In this document: piece by piece, positions 7,561-14,038 of the stretch
Layout: each line of letters opens with the position of its first letter
Numbering within the stretch: position 1 is the first letter of the stretch
From: UBA2144 sp043819035
GTDB taxonomy: Bacteria > Patescibacteriota > Gracilibacteria > Peribacterales > Peribacteraceae
Length of the DNA: 19,223 nucleotides
Assembly (NCBI GenBank): GCA_043819035.1
Contig: JBDRFD010000022.1
Location: 1 to 19,223 of the forward strand
Direction: 5' to 3'
The notes under the pieces: generated by a model
The model's input: only the letters and a program-made list of their open reading frames with translations
What the model was told of the DNA's origin: nothing
The model's database searches: none
Translations under genes and position numbers: made by a program

Positions 7561-7566
7561 ATAATA
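7561..7566 (-). promoter_or_regulatory. -10 box of purA
   Basis: TATTAT on the minus strand ends 6 nt before the GTG start at 7554. No good -35 box lies 16-18 nt further upstream. Confidence 0.4.
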
Positions 7567-7590
7567 GCATGTTCCTATATTACTTGATAC

Positions 7591-7619
7591 CCCTCGCCAC
7601 GCTTTTGCGTGGCTTCGGG
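7591..7619. repeat. Hairpin between prmC and purA
   Basis: gccacgc (7596-7602) pairs perfectly with gcgtggc (7607-7613) around a TTTT loop, with extra ccc/ggg pairing outside. No T-run follows on the minus strand, so it is a weak terminator candidate or a dispersed hairpin repeat. Confidence 0.6.
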
Positions 7620-7666
7620 ACATTGCCTCGCAGATAAAGTTGATCGCAATCTATGATTTAGTTCTT

Positions 7667-8476
7667 CTATTGTAGGGCAAGAAGGGAAGAGGCCTGTTCT
7701 TTTCTGCATTCCAACACGAGTCCATTGCATGCTGAGTGGTTCTGAGCTGCATTTACAAGCGGCGTGATTACATCAAGTCCTTCCTTACCTGCGAAGAGCG
7801 CAGACTTTGGCTCAAAATGGACGTCCGGTGACACAGCTTCTCCTTCCGGGATATATGGGAGATTACTGACAAGGAGAAAAGGAACATCCAGATCGTTGAT
7901 CGGATCGAGGTTTTTGCCACTACGAAACTCAATGCGGTTTAGAACGTCATGCTTTTGAGCATTCGCACGAGCTACTTCCAATGCATCATTGCTTACGTCA
8001 GTCGCGATGAACTTGAAGTTTGGTAATTCCAATGCGAGAGTGATTGCGATGCATCCGCTTCCGGTTCCAATATCAACAATTGTATTTATAGCAGATTCAA
8101 TATTTAAACATTTGTTCAAATATTTAGAGAAACAGACAATTCCTGTATCAACTTCACGTACCCGCTCTTCATGGCTTCTGAGAAATTCCAGTGTCAGGTC
8201 AATTAATCCTTCAGTTGAAGGCCGTGGTATGAGGACTGAATGATTGACGATGAAGGACCGGCCGTAGAACTCTTTTTCTCCAGTGATGTACGCAAGTGGC
8301 TCTCCGGCTTCCCTACGCCTAAGTGACTGGCTGAAGAATTGCTGTGAGGTCATGCTCAGCTCGTACTCAGGGTGAGATAGTATCCACGCCCTATTTTTTC
8401 CAAGGATCGTACTTAGCAGTACTTCAATCTCAAGAGGGGGCAATGAGGCCGTTTTTAGTGCTTCTGCTACGTTCAT
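7667..8476 (-). CDS. prmC: Release-factor glutamine methyltransferase PrmC (HemK)
   Basis: It methylates the Gln of the GGQ motif of peptide release factors using S-adenosylmethionine. 269 residues from the ATG at 8476 (MNVAEALKTA fits the family start; an in-frame ATG at 8488 adds four). Numbered from 8488: an N-terminal helical domain, LIPRPSTE (87-94, usually RPDTE or RPETE), the SAM loop DIGTGSG (139-145) and SNLPY (208-212) where the family normally has NPPY. Residues about 112-136 (IVCFSKYLNKCLNIE) look like an insertion before the SAM loop. The protein ends at LLALQ without the usual final segment. A strand-leading gene upstream of purA. Confidence 0.88.
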   Translation of the reverse strand: MNVAEALKTASLPPLEIEVLLSTILGKNRAWILSHPEYELSMTSQQFFSQSLRRREAGEPLAYITGEKEFYGRSFIVNHSVLIPRPSTEGLIDLTLEFLRSHEERVREVDTGIVCFSKYLNKCLNIESAINTIVDIGTGSGCIAITLALELPNFKFIATDVSNDALEVARANAQKHDVLNRIEFRSGKNLDPINDLDVPFLLVSNLPYIPEGEAVSPDVHFEPKSALFAGKEGLDVITPLVNAAQNHSACNGLVLECRKEQASSLLALQ

Positions 8477-8489
8477 GTGGTATTGCATA

Positions 8490-8541
8490 TGTTAACTGTT
8501 AAATGTTAACTGTTAATAGTAATTGTTAACTGTTAAATGTT
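8490..8541. repeat. TGTTAAC tandem/palindromic array
   Basis: The word tgttaac(tgttaaa) occurs three times, separated once by tagtaat. ttaa/gttaac words are self-complementary, so the array can fold or be read both ways. It fills the 60-nt divergent space between prmC and the second glycosyltransferase and overlaps the latter's ATG at 8537, so both promoters must lie in or across it. Confidence 0.7.
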
Positions 8542-9580
8542 GATTGCTATTGATTGTCGCTTTGCAGGGATCCATGATGCCGGTATCGGTCGGTATACGC
8601 GTGAGCTAGTTTCTAAACTTGTTTCCAAGGATGTAGAACAAAAGTGGATACTTTTTGTACGTTCAAAGGATGAAGAATGGCTCAAATACATCAAAGGTAA
8701 TGCCGTAATTCAGGAAGTTTCAATCCCCCACTATTCATGGAGAGAACAGTGGAAGTTTCGTCGTGTACTTAAAAAATCAGGAGCTCGCCTTCTTTTCTCT
8801 CCACACTTCAATGTTCCATTCTTCTGTCCGATTCCCTACGTCATCACTGTCCACGATCTGATACTGCACTGGTATCCAAACCAAGCTTCTTTGTTGAAGC
8901 GTTTGGCATACAAAGTGCTCCTGGCACGTGCGGTTCGTAAAGCTAAGAAAATCATTGCAGTAAGCAGCTTTACACGTGATCAGCTTTCTCATTTGTATGG
9001 AAAACGTGTTGATAACAAAACAAATGTTATTTCGGAAGGCGTATCTGAAGTATTTCGTCCACAACCTGAAGATGTACAGAAAATGGCATGTCTTATATAT
9101 GGCTTACTGAAGCCATTCTTTTTGTATGTAGGCAATGCGAAGGAACATAAGAATGTTCAAATGCTCCTCGACGCATTTGCAGAACTCTCAGACCATTCCA
9201 AAGAACTTGTACTTGTTACAGGAGGTCCAGAGATCAAACGACTCTCAATTCCTCCTCATGTCATCATGTTACGAAATGTCACGGACAACGAACTCCCCGC
9301 TCTCTACTCTGCCGCTATTGCCTTTGTAACTGCATCACTCTACGAAGGATTTGGATTACCCATTGCAGAAGCACAATCGTGCGGGTGTCCTGTTATTGCA
9401 ACTAATCGTGGTGCCATTCCTGAAGTTGCTGGAAAAGGAGCGCTTTTGGTGGAGCCAAACCAGGATAACTTCGTTACTGCACTTAGGAATCCACCTAAGA
9501 GAAGTGATCACACACTGCCCGAATTCTCTTGGAATAAAGCAGCTGAGGAAACATTGGAATTACTTAGTTCGCTAACTTAG
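8537..9580 (+). CDS. GT4-family glycosyltransferase
   Basis: 347 residues, GT-B fold. MLIAIDCRFAG and the donor loop DAGIGRYTRELV (about 14-25) open the N-terminal domain, followed by VITVHDLILHWYP (about 105-117). The C-terminal domain has FLYVGNAKEHKN (about 195-206) and SLYEGFGLPIAEAQSCGCP with the complete E270-x7-E278 motif, then GAIPEVAG. It probably builds a cell-envelope glycan or glycolipid from a nucleotide sugar. It starts inside the TGTTAAC array with no Shine-Dalgarno sequence. Divergent from prmC. Possible paralogue of the GT at 3805, with the better preserved catalytic motif. Confidence 0.9.
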   Translation: MLIAIDCRFAGIHDAGIGRYTRELVSKLVSKDVEQKWILFVRSKDEEWLKYIKGNAVIQEVSIPHYSWREQWKFRRVLKKSGARLLFSPHFNVPFFCPIPYVITVHDLILHWYPNQASLLKRLAYKVLLARAVRKAKKIIAVSSFTRDQLSHLYGKRVDNKTNVISEGVSEVFRPQPEDVQKMACLIYGLLKPFFLYVGNAKEHKNVQMLLDAFAELSDHSKELVLVTGGPEIKRLSIPPHVIMLRNVTDNELPALYSAAIAFVTASLYEGFGLPIAEAQSCGCPVIATNRGAIPEVAGKGALLVEPNQDNFVTALRNPPKRSDHTLPEFSWNKAAEETLELLSSLT

Positions 9581-9582
9581 GG

Positions 9583-9675
9583 AAGCTCTGAAAAACCGTA
9601 GCTGGGATTCGTTACCCCAGCGGATCCGCGTGGATAGCCGAATCCACGCTACGGTTTTTGAGTTAGTCAGAGCTT
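9583..9675. repeat. Long inverted repeat, copy 1 (AAGCTCTG...CAGAGCTT)
   Basis: Outer arms aagctctg (9583-9590) and cagagctt (9668-9675) and inner arms aaaccgtagc and gctacggttt flank a GC-rich centre (ccccagcggatccgcg). It begins 2 nt after the glycosyltransferase stop and may terminate it. A second copy is at 14364-14452. Confidence 0.75.
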
Positions 9676-9722
9676 ACTTAGTCACTTCGTAACGAAGCTA
9701 AAAAGTGATAAAATCTAATACA

Positions 9723-10016
9723 ATGGATCACATAAGTAAGCTTCTGCCTAAGACACTAAGGAAACACGGACTCCTGGATGAAGCCAAAGCCTCTCTTGCG
9801 GTTTTTCATGCAAAAAAGTGGTTAGAGCAAAAACTCCCTAGTCTTAAAGAAGAAGTGCGTCCAACTAAGTGCAAGGATAAGACGCTCTTTATAGAAGTAG
9901 AGCATTCGACTGCGGCTCAGGAATGTCAGTTTGTGACTAGTGATCTCCTCTTACATTTACATGATAAATGCGGGTTGAGTGAGGAGGTAGAAAGCATTCG
10001 AATACTGAGAGCCTAA
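9723..10016 (+). CDS. DUF721/DciA-like protein
   Basis: 97 residues from the ATG at 9723 (an in-frame GTG at 9705 adds six). The N-terminal helix (ISKLLPKTLRKHGL) is followed by FHAKKWLEQKL and then the beta-rich DUF721 core: TLFIEVEHSTAAQECQFV, a helix LLLHLHDKCG, and a final strand VESIRILRA. DciA proteins with this domain load the replicative helicase DnaB in bacteria lacking DnaC/DnaI, so a replication role is inferred from family alone. A TAAAAT box (9709-9714) ends 8 nt before the ATG. It is short, with little beyond the core domain. Confidence 0.7.
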   Translation: MDHISKLLPKTLRKHGLLDEAKASLAVFHAKKWLEQKLPSLKEEVRPTKCKDKTLFIEVEHSTAAQECQFVTSDLLLHLHDKCGLSEEVESIRILRA

Positions 10017-10042
10017 AAGTCTAAAAAAGCGCCAGTTCTCGC

Positions 10043-10071
10043 TTGCACGAGATATACCGCTTCCCTAGACT
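10043..10071 (+). promoter_or_regulatory. Promoter of rpsP
   Basis: TTGCAC (10043-10048), a 17-nt spacer and TAGACT (10066-10071). The leader to the ATG at 10111 is about 30 nt and contains a small hairpin (10080-10097, ttcgttc/ggacgaa), which could affect initiation. Confidence 0.5.
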
Positions 10072-10110
10072 GCATAAGCTTCGTTCAACTGGACGAATCG
10101 TTATCGTCAT

Positions 10111-10644
10111 ATGCTTGTTCTAAGGCTTAAGCGCACCGGCAAAAGAAACGACCCTACATTCAGGATCGTAGCTGCTGAAAAAAGATCAGCTGTAAAAGGA
10201 AGATGTCTCGAATTTATCGGACACTATCTTCCCACACGTAATCCCGTTGTTTTTGAGTGTAATCAGGATCGTATCTCACATTGGATTAGCAAGGGGGCAA
10301 AGCCCAGTGATACGCTTGCGAGGCTTCTGACAAAAGAAGGCATGACGGGCCTTGAAGAGTTCATCGAGACCTACACGAAGAAGAGAAAGAGTAAGGAAGA
10401 GGAAGTATCTGAGGTGTCTTCAGCAGCAACCGCTCCGGCAAAAAGCAAAGATGCACCAGCTGAGAAAGCAGCAGAAGAGAAACCTGTAAAAGATGAGGTC
10501 TCAGCACCTCAAGAATCTGAACCTGAGAAGGAATCTTCTCCGATTGAAGAAGAAAGGCCACAAGATGCAGTAACGAAGGAAGAGATATCCGAGCAAACTC
10601 CATCTGGAGCCGAAGCGACTGAAGGAGAAGAAGAAAAGCAATAA
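10111..10644 (+). CDS. rpsP: 30S ribosomal protein S16 with a long acidic C-terminal tail
   Basis: Residues 1-90 are a normal S16 (MLVLRLKRTGKRNDPTFRIV, CLEFIGHYLPTRNP, DRISHWISKGAKPSDT), an early-assembling small-subunit protein. Residues 91-177 form an extra low-complexity tail rich in Glu, Lys, Ala, Pro and Ser, ending GEEEKQ. It roughly doubles the usual 80-90-residue length and should be disordered. The frame is continuous through the tail and ends 10 nt before a terminator, so it belongs to the gene. No Shine-Dalgarno sequence. khpA, commonly an rpsP neighbour, is here on the opposite strand. Confidence 0.95.
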   Translation: MLVLRLKRTGKRNDPTFRIVAAEKRSAVKGRCLEFIGHYLPTRNPVVFECNQDRISHWISKGAKPSDTLARLLTKEGMTGLEEFIETYTKKRKSKEEEVSEVSSAATAPAKSKDAPAEKAAEEKPVKDEVSAPQESEPEKESSPIEEERPQDAVTKEEISEQTPSGAEATEGEEEKQ

Positions 10645-10653
10645 AATAAAACA

Positions 10654-10680
10654 CACCACTTTTTTAAGTGGTGCGCTTTT
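10654..10680. terminator. Bidirectional terminator after rpsP
   Basis: caccactt (10654-10661) pairs perfectly with aagtggtg (10666-10673) around a TTTT loop. A T-rich tail follows on the plus strand (cgctttta) and an A-run precedes it for the minus strand. It separates the convergent rpsP and pilin-like genes. Confidence 0.8.
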
Positions 10681-10688
10681 ACTTTCGT

Positions 10689-11006
10689 TTATTCAAGTGC
10701 ACTGAAGATATCGTTGATAAGGTCGATGATCATTCCAAAGCTCAAATCGAATGGAATGTCTAAAAGTACTGCAATGAACTTTACAATGAAGAAGGCAATG
10801 AAAGAGACGAAGAGTCCAATAATCGAGAATCGAATGGTATGGACCGCTTTCTTAATCTTCTCTTCGTTTCCTGCGGATAGAATGAAGGTAATACCTCCAA
10901 CGATTATATACACCAAACAGAGAATGGTTGCTGCAATGAGCGCAAGTGCAACGAACGTTGCAACGATCTCTAAGATTGATGCATTTTCGAGAAGATCGCG
11001 AAGCAT
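10689..11006 (-). CDS. VirB2/TrbC-like pilin-type membrane protein
   Basis: 105 residues with two long hydrophobic helices: about 12-45 (TFVALALIAATILCLVYIIV, then GGITFILSAG) and 60-85 (IIGLFVSFIAFFIVKFIAVL). They are joined by a charged turn, SAGNEEKIKKAVHTIR. This is the layout of VirB2/TrbC pilins and of the many small pilin-like proteins in CPR genomes, where the GG-x-x-F/Y-x-x-SAG turn is typical. It would sit in the membrane and may form part of a pilus or DNA-uptake system. No other secretion genes are nearby. It starts 17 nt after khpA with a pyrimidine-rich gap and no Shine-Dalgarno sequence. Confidence 0.6.
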   Translation of the reverse strand: MLRDLLENASILEIVATFVALALIAATILCLVYIIVGGITFILSAGNEEKIKKAVHTIRFSIIGLFVSFIAFFIVKFIAVLLDIPFDLSFGMIIDLINDIFSALE

Positions 11007-11023
11007 GGGGAAGGGGGAAGAAA

Positions 11024-11302
11024 TTAAGACGCAACCGTTTGTAACGGTTCGAGTATTTTTAAATTAATACGTTGCGATCCTCCCCCGACGATACGTAGGA
11101 GCGTGCGAAGTGCTTTGATTGTCTGCCCATTCTTGCCTATGAGCTTTCCCATGTCCTTCTCTCCTACCTTAACTGTCAGAAGAATACCGAGATCATCGAT
11201 CTTCGTATCAATGTGAAGAGCTTCTTTCTCTTCTACGATCGATTCGAGGATGAACTTAAGGAATTCGTAGCCGGGAGTTTCTGCGGAGGTCGTATCTGTC
11301 AT
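11024..11302 (-). CDS. khpA: KH-domain RNA-binding protein KhpA
   Basis: 92 residues, one type-II KH domain. The RNA-contacting loop GKNGQT follows MGKLI, giving the family pattern I-G-K-N-G-x-x-I. The N-terminal helix reads EFLKFILESIVE and a closing strand RINLKIL. Related small KH proteins (YlqC/KhpA) bind RNA broadly and are often encoded next to rpsP. Here it is about 380 nt away, convergent, and followed by the pilin-like gene. A TATACT box lies 15 nt before the ATG. No Shine-Dalgarno sequence. Confidence 0.88.
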   Translation of the reverse strand: MTDTTSAETPGYEFLKFILESIVEEKEALHIDTKIDDLGILLTVKVGEKDMGKLIGKNGQTIKALRTLLRIVGGGSQRINLKILEPLQTVAS

Positions 11303-11317
11303 AACTGATTCGGGGAA

Positions 11318-11342
11318 AGTATAGGAGCTTATGAAAAGTCAA
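11318..11342 (-). promoter_or_regulatory. Putative khpA promoter
   Basis: TATACT at 11323-11318 on the minus strand. TTGACT at 11342-11337 is only 13 nt away, too close for a standard -35, so only the -10 box is credible. Confidence 0.3.
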
Positions 11343-11371
11343 TCAAGTTCAGCGAAAGAGCCTGTTCGCCG

Positions 11372-11427
11372 GTTCGCTTATTAGGCCTCGATAGAGCGAA
11401 TGTAGGCTATCAAGCAAACAAGCGAAC
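11372..11427. repeat. Nested hairpin at the end of the DUF11 gene
   Basis: gttcgctt (11372-11379) pairs with aagcgaac (11420-11427), and inside it gatag (11390-11394) pairs with ctatc (11407-11411). The right arm overlaps the stop codon of the surface-protein gene. It may be a terminator without a T-run. Confidence 0.45.
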
Positions 11428-13211
11428 TAGCTAATCATCAGGCTCCTTCTTCGAATCCACATCGTCGGGAAGCCGCTGAAGAGAGCCATGAAACTTGCGA
11501 ATAGTACGTCTAGAGGTGCTCCGCTCTTGGGAAGCTCGGTGACCACGCCAATTCTGGTTGTGTACGTGCGTTGTGTAAGGGAAACAGACTCCATTCCTTC
11601 ACCGTTCACGGTTACAACATTAGCGAGCTGAGTTCCATGAGGAACATCGGAGTTTACACGAACTGTGTATGTAACCTGCCATTTTTGACCTGGTTGAAGT
11701 GAAGGAATATCCCATATGATTTTGTCACCTTGCATTTGTCCATGCTCTGCATTGAGTACGGTGGAGAAACTTGGGTCCATGCGATCCTCAACATGCACAT
11801 TGAGCACAGGATGTTCCAAAGTGTTCTGGACATAAATTGTATAACTCACGGTGTCACCCGGTCGTACCTCTGTACGATCAGCCACCTTTCGCAGCATGCG
11901 TTGGCTGTTCTGTGCTTGTGCAGTGTTGTTTCTACCAGATGTATTGGTGGAAACTTCTGTGACATCAACAGCTTCGCGTCCTACGCTGCGCACAGAATGT
12001 CGAAGTTGCGTTCCCAGAGGAGCGTCACTGCGCACACGCAGGGTAATCTGAAGCGTTCGTGTCCCAAAAGGACTTACCGTCAGATCCTTCCAGTAAACTT
12101 CTTTCCCTGTCCAGTATCCTCCTTCTGTTGCGGAAACGAATTCTGTGTATATCGGCATGCCGTTTTTAACATCCACTCCGGTAAGGAGTTTCCCTTCATT
12201 ATTGCGGATGCGAATATTGTATGTAAGTTCCTGCCCGTTGGCAGCGCTGGAATATCCATCATCAATACTCAATTCCAATGCTGCAGGAGGAATTTGCTCG
12301 TAGAGAACAGTCGTTGTGTCTGTCCCTAAAGACGCATTTGAAGAAACACGCAACCGAACATTGGAAAATTCCGGTGCATCACGTTCTATTACTCCAAATA
12401 AGTCATAAATCACAGTCTCACCGTGTGCTATGAACTGATCATGCCACTCTACAGAGCGATTGTCGCGCCTGTAACCACCGGTAGCATCTAGGAAGCGCAG
12501 GAAGGGTGGAATGTGAGAGTAAAGGGTAAAGTCACGATCCGGTCCGAAGTCATTCTTCACAACGATTCTGTAGTGGAGTTCTTCCTCGGGTTCCGCATAA
12601 ATCCTCCCATCATCCACAAAGATTTCCAGAGGAGCGATTCCAAGTGCCTCTTTCCTCACCTGTGTCGTATCGGAAGCTCTTTCACCATCCGCAGATGCTT
12701 CTGCATAAAGTATGGTACCGTCATTTGCATCCTGATTTACTTGAACCGTGACGTAGAGATTCTTTACATAGCCGGGTTGAACGTACACATCTTTCCATAC
12801 AATAGCTGCACCTTCCTTGCGACCGGACTCACTTGCAGTCATAAAGCTAACCAACTCCGGCAAAAAGAAACGGACATCGACTAATTGAGGATCACCTTCG
12901 TTTGTTCTTAGTGCAATGGTGTAAGTAGATGACTCTCCGTTCTCCACTTCGTTGAGTCCGTCAGAAAGACTTATGAAGAGATTCTTGCCAACTTCCCCTT
13001 CTCTCTGGTCTACAGGAGAGTCGCAGTCAGTATCCTCTGGATAGTCAACCTGACCGTCTACGTCGTTATCGTATCCGTCTGAGCACTCCGGGAATACTGC
13101 AAGTGCTTCATCTGCAGGGACACCCTTAACGAGTGTGTGCGCAACGGCGAGAATGAGAGCTATAAACCCTAAAAGTGCAACAATCTTAACTCTCTGAGAA
13201 AATCGGGACAT
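11427..13211 (-). CDS. DUF11-repeat surface protein with LPKSG anchor
   Basis: 594 residues from the ATG at 13211 (the open frame begins at 13280, but the promoter lies inside that extension). A signal/membrane helix occupies about 8-30 (VKIVALLGFIALILAVAHTL). An Asp-rich, possibly calcium-binding segment, CSDGYDNDVDGQVDYPEDTD, falls at 43-62. About four DUF11-type beta-sandwich repeats begin near 79, 194, 312 and 439, each with a DDG/GE-x-x-x-Y-x-I pattern and a later G-x-x-V/I-x-W-K/D-D strand. The C-terminus has LPKSG (560-564), a hydrophobic helix and RRR, as in LPXTG sortase substrates. It is inferred to be exported and anchored as an adhesin or stalk-like protein. Sortase is not in the window. 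Confidence 0.85.
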   Translation of the reverse strand: MSRFSQRVKIVALLGFIALILAVAHTLVKGVPADEALAVFPECSDGYDNDVDGQVDYPEDTDCDSPVDQREGEVGKNLFISLSDGLNEVENGESSTYTIALRTNEGDPQLVDVRFFLPELVSFMTASESGRKEGAAIVWKDVYVQPGYVKNLYVTVQVNQDANDGTILYAEASADGERASDTTQVRKEALGIAPLEIFVDDGRIYAEPEEELHYRIVVKNDFGPDRDFTLYSHIPPFLRFLDATGGYRRDNRSVEWHDQFIAHGETVIYDLFGVIERDAPEFSNVRLRVSSNASLGTDTTTVLYEQIPPAALELSIDDGYSSAANGQELTYNIRIRNNEGKLLTGVDVKNGMPIYTEFVSATEGGYWTGKEVYWKDLTVSPFGTRTLQITLRVRSDAPLGTQLRHSVRSVGREAVDVTEVSTNTSGRNNTAQAQNSQRMLRKVADRTEVRPGDTVSYTIYVQNTLEHPVLNVHVEDRMDPSFSTVLNAEHGQMQGDKIIWDIPSLQPGQKWQVTYTVRVNSDVPHGTQLANVVTVNGEGMESVSLTQRTYTTRIGVVTELPKSGAPLDVLFASFMALFSGFPTMWIRRRSLMIS

Positions 13212-13238
13212 GAGAAGAATTGGAATGAAATGGGAGAT

Positions 13239-13267
13239 AAGATACTTGTTTAGAACAGAAATGTCAA
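13239..13267 (-). promoter_or_regulatory. Promoter of the DUF11 surface-protein gene
   Basis: A perfect TTGACA (13267-13262), a 17-nt spacer and TATCTT (13244-13239). The ATG at 13211 follows after 27 nt, so this gene has a short leader. Confidence 0.6.
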
Positions 13268-13351
13268 GTATATGCAACATGTATTTATATGGCTTATTTA
13301 AACCATATATTCACTATCTATACGGACCGATTAAGCTCTGAGGCTTGCCAT

Positions 13352-13404
13352 CCGAAGCTCTGCCCTACTTATTCACCAAAGATACGTAAAATTCAGAGCT
13401 TCGG
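13352..13404. repeat. Perfect 11-bp inverted repeat downstream of tRNA-Val
   Basis: ccgaagctctg (13352-13362) and cagagcttcgg (13394-13404) pair fully around a 31-nt loop. A further gctctg/cagagc pair (13335-13340 and about 13419-13424) nests outside. It lies between tRNA-Val and the promoter of the surface-protein gene and may isolate the two. Confidence 0.65.
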
Positions 13405-13429
13405 TAGTGATTCTTCGCAGAGCGAGGGA

Positions 13430-13450
13430 TGGTGGGTGGTACTGGAGTCG
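13430..13450 (-). repeat. Copy of the tRNA-Val 3' end
   Basis: These 21 nt equal 13515-13535 exactly: the 3' side of the T arm, the acceptor strand, the discriminator and CCA of tRNA-Val, in the same orientation, 85 nt downstream of the tRNA. The 5' part of the T stem is not repeated, so no second tRNA is formed. Confidence 0.75.
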
Positions 13451-13514
13451 CCCGGCTTCGCTCCGCTACGCCGAGGCTGGGAGCCACAGCGGCAAAGTCG
13501 AAGACGAAGCCGTG

Positions 13515-13592
13515 TGGTGGGTGGTACTGGAGTCGAACCAGTGACCTTCTGGGTGTAAACCAGACGCTCTAGACCAACTGAGCTAACCACCC
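13515..13592 (-). tRNA. tRNA-Val(TAC)
   Basis: Full cloverleaf on the minus strand: acceptor GGGTGGT pairs with ACCACCC over 7 bp, discriminator A, CCA encoded (13517-13515), D arm GCTC/GAGC, anticodon stem TCTGG/CCAGA with loop TTTACAC giving anticodon TAC, and T arm CTGG-TTCGACT-CCAG. It decodes GUA and, with wobble, other Val codons. Its promoter lies in the duplicated block at 13600. Confidence 0.93.
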
Positions 13593-13599
13593 CTGCCTG

Positions 13600-13774
13600 A
13601 TCTTAAGAAGAATAACTGATTTTGTTGCTATTAAGCAATATACCATAAGGGAATAGGTTTTAGGTGGATAGGTTTGGGTTAGAGGTATTTAGGGAATAGG
13701 TTATTTTGCATAAACCTTAAACCTTTTAACCTATCCCCCAAACCTAATAACCTATCACCTATAACCCTTTCATT
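13600..13774. repeat. 175-bp direct repeat, copy 1
   Basis: Identical to 13816-13990 except at one base (a at 13642, c at 13858), with a 216-bp period. It contains the putative tRNA-Val promoter and a full palindromic copy of the AGGTTTTAGG/CCTAAAACCT family (about 13651-13770). Confidence 0.95.
13609..13638 (-). promoter_or_regulatory. Promoter of tRNA-Val
   Basis: TTGCTT (13638-13633), an 18-nt spacer and TATTCT (13614-13609) on the minus strand place the transcript start about 10 nt before the tRNA 5' end at 13592. The same boxes recur in the second repeat copy. Confidence 0.45.
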
Positions 13775-13815
13775 AGAGAAGCGTAGCCGGGCGACTCCGT
13801 TACAACCCACCACTA
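13775..13815 (+). repeat. Degenerate inverted copy of the tRNA-Val 3' end
   Basis: Between the two 175-bp copies, 13792-13812 matches the tRNA 3' end at 18 of 21 positions but in the opposite orientation. The adjacent gcgtag...ccgggcgactcc text is shared with the flank of the 13430 copy, so these two copies share more than the tRNA part. Confidence 0.5.
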
Positions 13816-13990
13816 ATCTTAAGAAGAATAACTGATTTTGTTGCTATTAAGCAATATCCCATAAGGGAATAGGTTTTAGGTGGATAGGTTTGGGTTAGAG
13901 GTATTTAGGGAATAGGTTATTTTGCATAAACCTTAAACCTTTTAACCTATCCCCCAAACCTAATAACCTATCACCTATAACCCTTTCATT
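13816..13990. repeat. 175-bp direct repeat, copy 2
   Basis: Second copy of the block at 13600-13774 with one substitution. It ends 14 nt before the -35 box of secG. It carries a duplicate of the tRNA-Val promoter facing the degenerate segment rather than a tRNA. Confidence 0.95.
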
Positions 13991-14003
13991 CTTCAGATAA
14001 TTA

Positions 14004-14032
14004 TTGATAAAACTCCCCTTCCATCGTAAACT
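14004..14032 (+). promoter_or_regulatory. Promoter of secG
   Basis: TTGATA (14004-14009), a 17-nt spacer and TAAACT (14027-14032), then 6 nt to the ATG at 14039. This is the clearest leaderless-type promoter in the window. Confidence 0.6.
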
Positions 14033-14038
14033 AAACCC

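Noticed and set aside
7555..7623. N-terminal extension of purA
   Set aside because: It passes through the 7591-7619 hairpin and the -10 box and adds residues absent from the family.
7659..7670. Frameshift truncating prmC
   Set aside because: Reading the downstream sequence in the other frames gives no PrmC-like C-terminus and runs into the hairpin repeat.
11730..12329. A 199-codon open frame on the plus strand opposite the DUF11 gene
   Set aside because: It lies wholly antisense to a well-supported repeat protein, and its translation is Cys/His-rich without domain features.
13289..13590. Open frames on both strands covering tRNA-Val and its 3' copies
   Set aside because: They run through the tRNA and repeats; such readings of a tRNA are common false genes.
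13600..13990. CRISPR array or phage attachment island
   Set aside because: Only two copies of a 175-bp unit exist, there are no short repeats with unique spacers, and no cas or integrase gene is present.
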